From the NCBI RefSeq assembly GCF_964340395.1, contig NC_135554.1:28404630-28468629 (forward strand): a DNA stretch of 64,000 nucleotides, given 5' to 3'. Position numbers and translations under genes: made by a program. The notes under the pieces were generated by a model that ran no database searches, was not told the origin of the DNA, and saw only the letters and a program-made list of their open reading frames with translations. Within the stretch, counting starts at the first letter, position 1, and every line of letters begins with the position of its first letter. Shown here in pieces: positions 39,101-54,613 of this stretch. The DNA is from Glandiceps talaboti (Eukaryota; Hemichordata; Enteropneusta; Spengelidae).

Positions 39101-42100
39101 TCACTTAATGTTATGGCAGGATGTATTCATTCAATGATATCTGACCGATGTATTCTGACATTCTGTGTGTAATCACTTAATGCTACGACAGGATGTATTC
39201 ATTCAATGATATCTGACCGATGTATTCTGACTTTCTGTGGGTTATCACTTAATGTTATGGCAGGATGTATTCATTCAAGGATATCTGACCGATGTATTCT
39301 GACTTTCTGTGGGTTATCACTTAATGTTATGGCAGGATGTATTCATTCAATGATATCTGACCGATGTATTCTGACTTTCTGTGTGTAATCACTTAATGCT
39401 ACGACAGGATGTATTCATTCAATGATATCTGACCGATGTATTCTGACTTTCTGTGGGTTATCACTTAATGCTACGACAGGATGTATTCATTCAAGGATAT
39501 CTGACCGATGTATTCTCACTTTCTGTGGGTTATCACTTAATGCTACGGCAGGATGTATTCATTCAATGATATCTGACCGATGTATTCTGACTTTCTATGG
39601 GTTATCACTTAATGCTACGACAGGATGTATTCATTCAATGATATCTGACCGATGTATTCTGACTTTCTGTGGGTTATCACTTAATGCTACGACAGGATGT
39701 ATTCATTCAATGATATCTGACCGATGTATTCTCACTTTCTGTGGGTTATCACTTAATGCTATGGCAGGATGTATTCATTCAATGATATCTGACCGATGTA
39801 TTCTCACTTTCTGTGGGTTATCACTTAATGCTACGGCAGGATGTATTCATTCAATGATATCTGACCGATGTATTCTGACTTTCTGTGGGTTATCACTTAA
39901 TGCTATGGCAGGATGTATTCATTCAATGATATCTGACCGATGTATTCTCACTTTCTGTGTGTAATCACTTAATGCTACGGCAGGATGTATTCATTCAATG
40001 ATATCTGACCGATGTATTCTGACTTTCTGTAGGTTATCACTTAATGCTACGACAGGATGTATTCATTCAATGATATCTGACCGATGTATTCTGACTTTCT
40101 GTGGGTAATCACTTAATGCTACGGCAGGATGTATTCATTCAATGATATCTGACCGATGTATTCTGACTTTCTGTGGGTTATCACTTAATGCTACGGCAGG
40201 ATGTATTCATTCAATGATATCTGACCGATGTATTTTGACTTTCTGTGGGTAATCACTTAATGCTACGGCAGGATGTATTCATTCAATGATATCTGACCGA
40301 TGTATTCTCACTTTCTGTGGGTTATCACTTAATGCTACGGCAGGATGTATTCATTCAATGATATCTGACCGATGTATTCTGACTTTCTGTGGGTTATCAC
40401 TTAATGTTATGGCAGGATGTATTCATTCAATGATATCTGACCGATGTATTCTGACTTTCTGTGGGTTATCACTTAATGCTACGGCAGGATGTATTCATTC
40501 AATGATATCTGACCGATGTATTCTGACTTTCTGTGGGTTATCACTTAATGCTACGGCAGGATGTATTCATTCAATGATATCTGACCGATGTATTCCGACT
40601 TTCTGTGGGTAATCACTTAATGTTATGGCAGGATGTATTCATTCAATGATATCTGACCGATGTATTCTGACTTTCTGTGGGTTATCACTTAATGTTATGG
40701 CAGGATGTATTCATTCAATGATATCTGACCGATGTATTCTGACTTTCTGTGTGTAATCACTTAATGCTACGACAGGATGTATTCATTCAATGATATCTGA
40801 CCGATGTATTCTGACTTTCTGTGGGTTATCACTTAATGTTATGGCAGGATGTATTCATTCAAGGATATCTGACCGATGTATTCTGACTTTCTGTGGGTTA
40901 TCACTTAATGTTATGGCAGGATGTATTCATTCAATGATATCTGACCGATGTATTCTGACTTTCTGTGTGTAATCACTTAATGCTACGACAGGATGTATTC
41001 ATTCAATGATATCTGACCGATGTATTCTGACTTTCTGTGGGTTATCACTTAATGTTATGGCAGGATGTATTCATTCAAGGATATCTGACCGATGTATTCT
41101 GACTTTCTGTGGGTTATCACTTAATGCTATGGCAGGATGTATTCATTCAATGATATCTGACCGATGTATTCTGACTTTCTGTGTGTAATCACTTAATGCT
41201 ACGGCAGGATGTATTCATTCAATGATATCTGACCGATGTATTCTGACTTTCTGTGGGTTATCACTTAATGCTATGGCAGGATGTATTCATTCAAGGATAT
41301 CTGACCGATGTATTCTGACTTTCTGTGGGTTATCACTTAATGCTACGACAGGATGTATTCATTCAATGATATCTGACCGATGTATTCTGACTTTCTGTGG
41401 GTTATCACTTAATGCTATGGCAGGATGTATTCATTCAATGATATCTGACCGATGTATTCTGACTTTCTGTGGGTTATCACTTAATGCTACGGCAGGATGT
41501 ATTCATTCAATGATATCTGACCGATGTATTCTCACTTTCTGTGGGTTATCACTTAATGCTACGGCAGGATGTATTCATTCAATGATATCTGACCGATGTA
41601 TTCTGACCTTCTATGGGTTATCACTTAATGCTACGGCAGGATGTATTCATTCAATGATATCTGACCGATGTATTCTGACTTTCTGTGGGTTATCACTTAA
41701 TGTTATGGCAGGATGTATTCATTCAATGATATCTGACCGATGTATTCTGACTTTCTGTGGGTTATCACTTAATGTTATGGCAGGATGTATTCATTCAATG
41801 ATATCTGACCGATGTATTCTGACTTTATGTGGGTTATCACTTAATGCTACGGCAGGATGTATTCATTCAATGATATCTGACCGATGTATTCTGACTTTCT
41901 GTGGGTTATCACTTAATGCTACGACAGGATGTATTCATTCAATGATATCTGACCGATGTATTCTGACTTTCTATGGGTTATCACTTAATGTTATGGCAGG
42001 ATGTATTCATTCAATGATATCTGACCGATGTATTCTCAGGTTATCACTTAATGCTACGGCAGGATGTATTCATTCAATGATATCTGACCGATGTATTCTG

Positions 42101-43675
42101 ACTTTCTATGGGTTATCACTTAATGCTACGGCAGGATGTATTCATTCAATGATATCTGACCGATGTATTCTCACTTTCTGTGGGTTATCACTTAATGCTA
42201 CGACAGGATGTATTCATTCAATGATATCTGACCGATGTATTCTGACTTTCTGTGTGTTATCACTTAATGCTACGACAGGATGTATTCATTCAATGATATC
42301 TGACCGATGTATTCTCAGGTTATCACTTAATGCTACGACAGGATGTATTCATTCAATGATATCTGACCGATGTATTCTCACTTTCTGTGTGTAATCACTT
42401 AATGCTACGGCAGGATGTATTCATTCAATGATATCTGACCGATGTATTTTGACTTTCTGTGGGTTATCACTTAATGCTACGGCAGGATGTATTCATTCAA
42501 TGATATCTGACCGATGTATTCTGACTTTCTGTGGGTTATCACTTAATGCTACGACAGGATGTATTCATTCAATGATATCTGACCGATGTATTCTGACTTT
42601 CTGTGGGTTATCACTTAATGCTACGGCAGGATGTATTCATTCAATGATATCTGACCGATGTATTCTCAGGTTATCACTTAATGCTACGACAGGATGTATT
42701 CATTCAATGATATCTGACCGATGTATTCTCACTTTCTGTGGGTTATCACTTAATGCTACGACAGGATGTATTCATTCAATGATATCTGACCGATGTATTC
42801 TGACTTTCTGTGGGTTATCACTTAATGCTATGGCAGGATGTATTCATTCAATGATATCTGACCGATGTATTCTGACTTTCTGTGGGTTATCACTTAATGT
42901 TATGGCAGGATGTATTCATTCAATGATATCTGACCGATGTATTCTCACTTCCTGTGGGTTATCACTTAATGTTATGGCAGGATGTATTCATTCAATGATA
43001 TCTGACCGATGTATTCTCACTTTCTGTGGGTTATCACTTAATGTTATGGCAGGATGTATTCATTCAATGATATCTGACCGATGTATTCTCACTTTCTGTG
43101 GGTTATCACTTAATGTTATGGCAGGATGTATTCATTCAATGATATCTGACCGATGTATTCTGACTTTCTGTGGGTTATCACTTAATGCTACGGCAGGATG
43201 TATTCATTCAATGATATCTGACCGATGTATTCTGACTTTCTGTGGGTTATCACTTAATGCTACGACAGGATGTATTCATTCAATGATATCTGACCGATGT
43301 ATTCTGACTTTCTGTAGGTTATCACTTAATGCTACGACAGGATGTATTCATTCAATGATATCTGACCGATGTATTCTGACTTTCTGTGGGTAATAACTTA
43401 ATGCTACGGCAGGATGTATTCATTCAATGATATCTGACCGATGTATTCTGACTTTCTGTGGGTTATCACTTAATGCTACGGCAGGATGTATTCATTCAAT
43501 GATATCTGACCGATGTATTCTGACTTTCTGTGGGTAATCACTTAATGCTACGGCAGGATGTATTCATTCAATGATATCTGACCGATGTATTCTGACTTTC
43601 TGTGGGTTATCACTTAATGCTACGGCAGGATGTATTCATTCAATGATATCTGACCGATGTATTCTGACTTTCTGT
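36180..43675 (+). repeat. 7533-bp higher-order block, second copy
   Basis: Tandem partner of the preceding block. Private differences include TTCATTGAATG at about 36752-36762 and ACTTTATGTGGG at about 41822. The second reappears at about 55432, showing that this copy was the source of a later duplication. Confidence 0.88.
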
Positions 43676-44146
43676 GGGTTATCACTTAATGCTATGGCAG
43701 GATGTATTCATTCAATGATATCTGACCGATGTATTCTGACTTTCTGTGGGTTATCACTTAATGTTATGGCAGGATGTATTCATTCAATGATATCTGACCG
43801 ATGTATTCTGACTTTCTGTGGGTTATCACTTAATGCTACGGCAGGATGTATTCATTCAATGATATCTGACCGATGTATTCTGACTTTCTGTGGGTTATCA
43901 CTTAATGCTACGGCAGGATGTATTCATTCAATGATATCTGACCGATGTATTCCGACTTTCTGTGGGTAATCACTTAATGTTATGGCAGGATGTATTCATT
44001 CAATGATATCTGACCGATGTATTCTGACTTTCTGTGGGTTATCACTTAATGTTATGGCAGGATGTATTCATTCAATGATATCTGACCGATGTATTCTGAC
44101 TTTCTGTGTGTAATCACTTAATGCTACAACAGGATGTATTCATTCA

Positions 44147-47100
44147 ATGATATCTGACCGATGTATTCTGACTTTCTGTGGGTTATCACTTAATGTTATG
44201 GCAGGATGTATTCATTCAAGGATATCTGACCGATGTATTCTGACTTTCTGTGGGTTATCACTTAATGTTATGGCAGGATGTATTCATTCAATGATATCTG
44301 ACCGATGTATTCTGACTTTCTGTGTGTAATCACTTAATGCTACGACAGGATGTATTCATTCAATGATATCTGACCGATGTATTCTGACTTTCTGTGGGTT
44401 ATCACTTAATGTTATGGCAGGATGTATTCATTCAAGGATATCTGACCGATGTATTCTGACTTTCTGTGGGTTATCACTTAATGCTATGGCAGGATGTATT
44501 CATTCAATGATATCTGACCGATGTATTCTGACTTTCTGTGTGTAATCACTTAATGCTACGGCAGGATGTATTCATTCAATGATATCTGACCGATGTATTC
44601 TGACTTTCTGTGGGTTATCACTTAATGCTATGGCAGGATGTATTCATTCAAGGATATCTGACCGATGTATTCTGACTTTCTGTGGGTTATCACTTAATGC
44701 TACGACAGGATGTATTCATTCAATGATATCTGACCGATGTATTCTGACTTTCTGTGGGTTATCACTTAATGCTATGGCAGGATGTATTCATTCAATGATA
44801 TCTGACCGATGTATTCTGACTTTCTGTGGGTTATCACTTAATGCTACGGCAGGATGTATTCATTCAATGATATCTGACCGATGTATTCTCACTTTCTGTG
44901 GGTTATCACTTAATGCTACGGCAGGATGTATTCATTCAATGATATCTGACCGATGTATTCTGACCTTCTATGGGTTATCACTTAATGCTACGGCAGGATG
45001 TATTCATTCAATGATATCTGACCGATGTATTCTGACTTTCTGTGGGTTATCACTTAATGTTATGGCAGGATGTATTCATTCAATGATATCTGACCGATGT
45101 ATTCTGACTTTCTGTGGGTTATCACTTAATGTTATGGCAGGATGTATTCATTCAATGATATCTGACCGATGTATTCTGACTTTCTGTGGGTTATCACTTA
45201 ATGCTACGGCAGGATGTATTCATTCAATGATATCTGACCGATGTATTCTGACTTTCTGTGGGTTATCACTTAATGCTACGACAGGATGTATTCATTCAAT
45301 GATATCTGACCGATGTATTCTGACTTTCTATGGGTTATCACTTAATGTTATGGCAGGATGTATTCATTCAATGATATCTGACCGATGTATTCTCAGGTTA
45401 TCACTTAATGCTACGGCAGGATGTATTCATTCAATGATATCTGACCGATGTATTCTGACTTTCTATGGGTTATCACTTAATGCTACGGCAGGATGTATTC
45501 ATTCAATGATATCTGACCGATGTATTCTCACTTTCTGTGGGTTATCACTTAATGCTACGGCAGGATGTATTCATTCAATGATATCTGACCGATGTATTCT
45601 CACTTTCTGTGGGTTATCACTTAATGCTACGACAGGATGTATTCATTCAATGATATCTGACCGATGTATTCTGACTTTCTGTGTGTTATCACTTAATGCT
45701 ACGACAGGATGTATTCATTCAATGATATCTGACCGATGTATTCTCACTTTCTGTGGGTTATCACTTAATGCTACGGCAGGATGTATTCATTCAATGATAT
45801 CTGACCGATGTATTTTGACTTTCTGTGGGTTATCACTTAATGCTACGACAGGATGTATTCATTCAATGATATCTGACCGATGTATTCTCAGGTTATCACT
45901 TAATGCTACGACAGGATGTATTCATTCAATGATATCTGACCGATGTATTCTCACTTTCTGTGTGTAATCACTTAATGCTACGGCAGGATGTATTCATTCA
46001 ATGATATCTGACCGATGTATTTTGACTTTCTGTGCGTTATCACTTAATGCTACGGCAGGATGTATTCATTCAATGATATCTGACCGATGTATTCTGATTT
46101 TCTGTGGGTTATCACTTAATGCTACGACAGGATGTATTCATTCAATGATATCTGACCGATGTATTCTGACTTTCTGTGGGTTATCACTTAATGCTACGGC
46201 AGGATGTATTCATTCAATGATATCTGACCGATGTATTCTCAGGTTATCACTTAATGCTACGACAGGATGTATTCATTCAATGATATCTGACTGATGTATT
46301 CTCACTTTCTGTGGGTTATCACTTAATGCTACGACAGGATGTATTCATTCAATGATATCTGACCGATGTATTCTGACTTTCTGTGGGTTATCACTTAATG
46401 CTATGGCAGGATGTATTCATTCAATGATATCTGACCGATGTATTCTGACTTTCTGTGGGTTATCACTTAATGTTATGGCAGGATGTATTCATTCAATGAT
46501 ATCTGACCGATGTATTCTCACTTCCTGTGGGTTATCACTTAATGTTATGGCAGGATGTATTCATTCAATGATATCTGACCGATGTATTCTCACTTTCTGT
46601 GGGTTATCACTTAATGTTATGGCAGGATGTATTCATTCAATGATATCTGACCGATGTATTCTCACTTTCTGTGGGTTATCACTTAATGTTATGGCAGGAT
46701 GTATTCATTCAATGATATCTGACCGATGTATTCTGACTTTCTGTGGGTTATCACTTAATGCTACGGCAGGATGTATTCATTCAATGATATCTGACCGATG
46801 TATTCTGACTTTCTGTGGGTTATCACTTAATGCTACGACAGGATGTATTCATTCAATGATATCTGACCGATGTATTCTGACTTTCTATGGGTTATCACTT
46901 AATGTTATGGCAGGATGTATTCATTCAATGATATCTGACCGATGTATTCTCAGGTTATCACTTAATGCTACGGCAGGATGTATTCATTCAATGATATCTG
47001 ACCGATGTATTCTGACTTTCTATGGGTTATCACTTAATGCTACGGCAGGATGTATTCATTCAATGATATCTGACCGATGTATTCTCACTTTCTGTGGGTT

Positions 47101-50100
47101 ATCACTTAATGCTACGGCAGGATGTATTCATTCAATGATATCTGACCGATGTATTCTGACTTTCTGTGGGTTATCACTTAATGCTACGACAGGATGTATT
47201 CATTCAATGATATCTGACCGATGTATTCTGACTTTCTGTGGGTTATCACTTAATGCTACGGCAGGATGTATTCATTCAATGATATCTGACCGATGTATTC
47301 TCAGGTTATCACTTAATGCTACGACAGGATGTATTCATTCAATGATATCTGACCGATGTATTCTCACTTTCTGTGGGTTATCACTTAATGCTACGACAGG
47401 ATGTATTCATTCAATGATATCTGACCGATGTATTCTGACTTTCTGTGGGTTATCACTTAATGCTACGACAGGATGTATTCATTCAATGATATCTGACCGA
47501 TGTATTCTGACTTTCTGTAGGTTATCACTTAATGCTACGACAGGATGTATTCATTCAATGATATCTGACCGATGTATTCTGACTTTCTGTGGGTAATAAC
47601 TTAATGCTACGGCAGGATGTATTCATTCAATGATATCTGACCGATGTATTCTGACTTTCTGTGGGTTATCACTTAATGCTACGGCAGGATGTATTCATTC
47701 AATGATATCTGACCGATGTATTCTGACTTTCTGTGGGTAATCACTTAATGCTACGGCAGGATGTATTCATTCAATGATATCTGACCGATGTATTCTGACT
47801 TTCTGTGGGTTATCACTTAATGCTACGGCAGGATGTATTCATTCAATGATATCTGACCGATGTATTCTGACTTTCTGTGGGTTATCACTTAATGCTATGG
47901 CAGGATGTATTCATTCAATGATATCTGACCGATGTATTCTGACTTTCTGTGGGTTATCACTTAATGTTATGGCAGGATGTATTCATTCAATGATATCTGA
48001 CCGATGTATTCTGACTTTCTGTGGGTTATCACTTAATGCTACGGCAGGATGTATTCATTCAATGATATCTGACCGATGTATTCTGACTTTCTGTGGGTTA
48101 TCACTTAATGCTACGGCAGGATGTATTCATTCAATGATATCTGACCGATGTATTCCGACTTTCTGTGGGTAATCACTTAATGTTATGGCAGGATGTATTC
48201 ATTCAATGATATCTGACCGATGTATTCTGACTTTCTGTGGGTTATCACTTAATGTTATGGCAGGATGTATTCATTCAATGATATCTGACCGATGTATTCT
48301 GACTTTCTGTGTGTAATCACTTAATGCTACAACAGGATGTATTCATTCAATGATATCTGACCGATGTATTCTGACTTTCTGTGGGTTATCACTTAATGTT
48401 ATGGCAGGATGTATTCATTCAAGGATATCTGACCGATGTATTCTGACTTTCTGTGGGTTATCACTTAATGTTATGGCAGGATGTATTCATTCAATGATAT
48501 CTGACCGATGTATTCTGACTTTCTGTGGGTTATCACTTAATGCTACGGCAGGATGTATTCATTCAATGATATCTGACCGATGTATTCTGACTTTCTGTGG
48601 GTTATCACTTAATGCTACGGCAGGATGTATTCATTCAATGATATCTGACCGATGTATTCCGACTTTCTGTGGGTAATCACTTAATGTTATGGCAGGATGT
48701 ATTCATTCAATGATATCTGACCGATGTATTCTGACTTTCTGTGGGTTATCACTTAATGTTATGGCAGGATGTATTCATTCAATGATATCTGACCGATGTA
48801 TTCTGACTTTCTGTGTGTAATCACTTAATGCTACAACAGGATGTATTCATTCAATGATATCTGACCGATGTATTCTGACTTTCTGTGGGTTATCACTTAA
48901 TGTTATGGCAGGATGTATTCATTCAAGGATATCTGACCGATGTATTCTGACTTTCTGTGGGTTATCACTTAATGTTATGGCAGGATGTATTCATTCAATG
49001 ATATCTGACCGATGTATTCTGACTTTCTGTGTGTAATCACTTAATGCTACGACAGGATGTATTCATTCAATGATATCTGACCGATGTATTCTGACTTTCT
49101 GTGGGTTATCACTTAATGTTATGGCAGGATGTATTCATTCAAGGATATCTGACCGATGTATTCTGACTTTCTGTGGGTTATCACTTAATGCTATGGCAGG
49201 ATGTATTCATTCAATGATATCTGACCGATGTATTCTGACTTTCTGTGTGTAATCACTTAATGCTACGGCAGGATGTATTCATTCAATGATATCTGACCGA
49301 TGTATTCTGACTTTCTGTGGGTTATCACTTAATGCTATGGCAGGATGTATTCATTCAAGGATATCTGACCGATGTATTCTGACTTTCTGTGGGTTATCAC
49401 TTAATGCTACGACAGGATGTATTCATTCAATGATATCTGACCGATGTATTCTGACTTTCTGTGGGTTATCACTTAATGCTATGGCAGGATGTATTCATTC
49501 AATGATATCTGACCGATGTATTCTGACTTTCTGTGGGTTATCACTTAATGCTACGGCAGGATGTATTCATTCAATGATATCTGACCGATGTATTCTCACT
49601 TTCTGTGGGTTATCACTTAATGCTACGGCAGGATGTATTCATTCAATGATATCTGACCGATGTATTCTGACCTTCTATGGGTTATCACTTAATGCTACGG
49701 CAGGATGTATTCATTCAATGATATCTGACCGATGTATTCTGACTTTCTGTGGGTTATCACTTAATGTTATGGCAGGATGTATTCATTCAATGATATCTGA
49801 CCGATGTATTCTGACTTTCTGTGGGTTATCACTTAATGTTATGGCAGGATGTATTCATTCAATGATATCTGACCGATGTATTCTGACTTTCTGTGGGTTA
49901 TCACTTAATGCTACGGCAGGATGTATTCATTCAATGATATCTGACCGATGTATTCTGACTTTCTGTGGGTTATCACTTAATGCTACGACAGGATGTATTC
50001 ATTCAATGATATCTGACCGATGTATTCTGACTTTCTATGGGTTATCACTTAATGTTATGGCAGGATGTATTCATTCAATGATATCTGACCGATGTATTCT

Positions 50101-53100
50101 CAGGTTATCACTTAATGCTACGGCAGGATGTATTCATTCAATGATATCTGACCGATGTATTCTGACTTTCTATGGGTTATCACTTAATGCTACGGCAGGA
50201 TGTATTCATTCAATGATATCTGACCGATGTATTCTCACTTTCTGTGGGTTATCACTTAATGCTACGGCAGGATGTATTCATTCAATGATATCTGACCGAT
50301 GTATTCTCACTTTCTGTGGGTTATCACTTAATGCTACGACAGGATGTATTCATTCAATGATATCTGACCGATGTATTCTGACTTTCTGTGTGTTATCACT
50401 TAATGCTACGACAGGATGTATTCATTCAATGATATCTGACCGATGTATTCTCACTTTCTGTGGGTTATCACTTAATGCTACGGCAGGATGTATTCATTCA
50501 ATGATATCTGACCGATGTATTTTGACTTTCTGTGGGTTATCACTTAATGCTACGACAGGATGTATTCATTCAATGATATCTGACCGATGTATTCTCAGGT
50601 TATCACTTAATGCTACGACAGGATGTATTCATTCAATGATATCTGACCGATGTATTCTCACTTTCTGTGTGTAATCACTTAATGCTACGGCAGGATGTAT
50701 TCATTCAATGATATCTGACCGATGTATTTTGACTTTCTGTGCGTTATCACTTAATGCTACGGCAGGATGTATTCATTCAATGATATCTGACCGATGTATT
50801 CTGATTTTCTGTGGGTTATCACTTAATGCTACGACAGGATGTATTCATTCAATGATATCTGACCGATGTATTCTGACTTTCTGTGGGTTATCACTTAATG
50901 CTACGGCAGGATGTATTCATTCAATGATATCTGACCGATGTATTCTCAGGTTATCACTTAATGCTACGACAGGATGTATTCATTCAATGATATCTGACTG
51001 ATGTATTCTCACTTTCTGTGGGTTATCACTTAATGCTACGACAGGATGTATTCATTCAATGATATCTGACCGATGTATTCTGACTTTCTGTGGGTTATCA
51101 CTTAATGCTATGGCAGGATGTATTCATTCAATGATATCTGACCGATGTATTCTGACTTTCTGTGGGTTATCACTTAATGTTATGGCAGGATGTATTCATT
51201 CAATGATATCTGACCGATGTATTCTCACTTCCTGTGGGTTATCACTTAATGTTATGGCAGGATGTATTCATTCAATGATATCTGACCGATGTATTCTCAC
51301 TTTCTGTGGGTTATCACTTAATGTTATGGCAGGATGTATTCATTCAATGATATCTGACCGATGTATTCTCACTTTCTGTGGGTTATCACTTAATGTTATG
51401 GCAGGATGTATTCATTCAATGATATCTGACCGATGTATTCTGACTTTCTGTGGGTTATCACTTAATGCTACGGCAGGATGTATTCATTCAATGATATCTG
51501 ACCGATGTATTCTGACTTTCTGTGGGTTATCACTTAATGCTACGACAGGATGTATTCATTCAATGATATCTGACCGATGTATTCTGACTTTCTATGGGTT
51601 ATCACTTAATGTTATGGCAGGATGTATTCATTCAATGATATCTGACCGATGTATTCTCAGGTTATCACTTAATGCTACGGCAGGATGTATTCATTCAATG
51701 ATATCTGACCGATGTATTCTGACTTTCTATGGGTTATCACTTAATGCTACGGCAGGATGTATTCATTCAATGATATCTGACCGATGTATTCTCACTTTCT
51801 GTGGGTTATCACTTAATGCTACGGCAGGATGTATTCATTCAATGATATCTGACCGATGTATTCTGACTTTCTGTGGGTTATCACTTAATGCTACGACAGG
51901 ATGTATTCATTCAATGATATCTGACCGATGTATTCTGACTTTCTGTGGGTTATCACTTAATGCTACGGCAGGATGTATTCATTCAATGATATCTGACCGA
52001 TGTATTCTCAGGTTATCACTTAATGCTACGACAGGATGTATTCATTCAATGATATCTGACCGATGTATTCTCACTTTCTGTGGGTTATCACTTAATGCTA
52101 CGACAGGATGTATTCATTCAATGATATCTGACCGATGTATTCTGACTTTCTGTGGGTTATCACTTAATGCTACGGCAGGATGTATTCATTCAATGATATC
52201 TGACCGATGTATTCTGACTTTCTGTGGGTTATCACTTAATGCTACGGCAGGATGTATTCATTCAATGATATCTGACCGATGTATTCCGACTTTCTGTGGG
52301 TAATCACTTAATGTTATGGCAGGATGTATTCATTCAATGATATCTGACCGATGTATTCTGACTTTCTGTGGGTTATCACTTAATGTTATGGCAGGATGTA
52401 TTCATTCAATGATATCTGACCGATGTATTCTGACTTTCTGTGTGTAATCACTTAATGCTACGACAGGATGTATTCATTCAATGATATCTGACCGATGTAT
52501 TCTGACTTTCTGTGGGTTATCACTTAATGTTATGGCAGGATGTATTCATTCAAGGATATCTGACCGATGTATTCTGACTTTCTGTGGGTTATCACTTAAT
52601 GTTATGGCAGGATGTATTCATTCAATGATATCTGACCGATGTATTCTGACTTTCTGTGTGTAATCACTTAATGCTACGACAGGATGTATTCATTCAATGA
52701 TATCTGACCGATGTATTCTGACTTTCTGTGGGTTATCACTTAATGTTATGGCAGGATGTATTCATTCAAGGATATCTGACCGATGTATTCTGACTTTCTG
52801 TGGGTTATCACTTAATGCTATGGCAGGATGTATTCATTCAATGATATCTGACCGATGTATTCTGACTTTCTGTGTGTAATCACTTAATGCTACGGCAGGA
52901 TGTATTCATTCAATGATATCTGACCGATGTATTCTGACTTTCTGTGGGTTATCACTTAATGCTATGGCAGGATGTATTCATTCAAGGATATCTGACCGAT
53001 GTATTCTGACTTTCTGTGGGTTATCACTTAATGCTACGACAGGATGTATTCATTCAATGATATCTGACCGATGTATTCTGACTTTCTGTGGGTTATCACT

Positions 53101-54301
53101 TAATGCTATGGCAGGATGTATTCATTCAATGATATCTGACCGATGTATTCTGACTTTCTGTGGGTTATCACTTAATGCTACGGCAGGATGTATTCATTCA
53201 ATGATATCTGACCGATGTATTCTCACTTTCTGTGGGTTATCACTTAATGCTACGGCAGGATGTATTCATTCAATGATATCTGACCGATGTATTCTGACCT
53301 TCTATGGGTTAGCACTTAATGCTACGGCAGGATGTATTCATTCAATGATATCTGACCGATGTATTCTGACTTTCTGTGGGTTATCACTTAATGTTATGGC
53401 AGGATGTATTCATTCAATGATATCTGACCGATGTATTCTGACTTTCTGTGGGTTATCACTTAATGTTATGGCAGGATGTATTCATTCAATGATATCTGAC
53501 CGATGTATTCTGACTTTCTGTGGGTTATCACTTAATGCTACGGCAGGATGTATTCATTCAATGATATCTGACCGATGTATTCTGACTTTCTGTGGGTTAT
53601 CACTTAATGCTACGACAGGATGTATTCATTCAATGATATCTGACCGATGTATTCTGACTTTCTATGGGTTATCACTTAATGTTATGGCAGGATGTATTCA
53701 TTCAATGATATCTGACCGATGTATTCTCAGGTTATCACTTAATGCTACGGCAGGATGTATTCATTCAATGATATCTGACCGATGTATTCTGACTTTCTAT
53801 GGGTTATCACTTAATGCTACGGCAGGATGTATTCATTCAATGATATCTGACCGATGTATTCTCACTTTCTGTGGGTTATCACTTAATGCTACGGCAGGAT
53901 GTATTCATTCAATGATATCTGACCGATGTATTCTCACTTTCTGTGGGTTATCACTTAATGCTACGACAGGATGTATTCATTCAATGATATCTGACCGATG
54001 TATTCTGACTTTCTGTTTGTTATCACTTAATGCTACGACAGGATGTATTCATTCAATGATATCTGACCGATGTATTCTCACTTTCTGTGGGTTATCACTT
54101 AATGCTACGGCAGGATGTATTCATTCAATGATATCTGACCGATGTATTTTGACTTTCTGTGGGTTATCACTTAATGCTACGACAGGATGTATTCATTCAA
54201 TGATATCTGACCGATGTATTCTCAGGTTATCACTTAATGCTACGACAGGATGTATTCATTCAATGATATCTGACCGATGTATTCTCACTTTCTGTGTGTA
54301 A
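44147..54301 (+). repeat. 4707-bp and 3627-bp higher-order repeats
   Basis: The variant order from 44147 recurs at 48854 (offset 4707: 66 units, five short). The segment from 49286 recurs at 52913 (offset 3627: 51 units, five short). Shared marks include ACTTTCTGTGCG followed by GATTTTCTGTGG (46021 and 50728) and ATCTGACTGATG (46289 and 50996). Confidence 0.85.
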
Positions 54302-54613
54302 TCACTTAATGCTACGGCAGGATGTATTCATTCAATGATATCTGACCGATGTATTTTGACTTTCTTTGGGTTATCACTTAATGCTACGGCAGGATGTATT
54401 CATTCAATGATATCTGACCGATGTATTCTGACTTTCTGTGGGTTATCACTTAATGCTACGACAGGATGTATTCATTCAATGATATCTGACCGATGTATTC
54501 TGACTTTCTGTGGGTTATCACTTAATGCTACGGCAGGATGTATTCATTCAATGATATCTGACCGATGTATTCTCAGGTTATCACTTAATGCTACGACAGG
54601 ATGTATTCATTCA

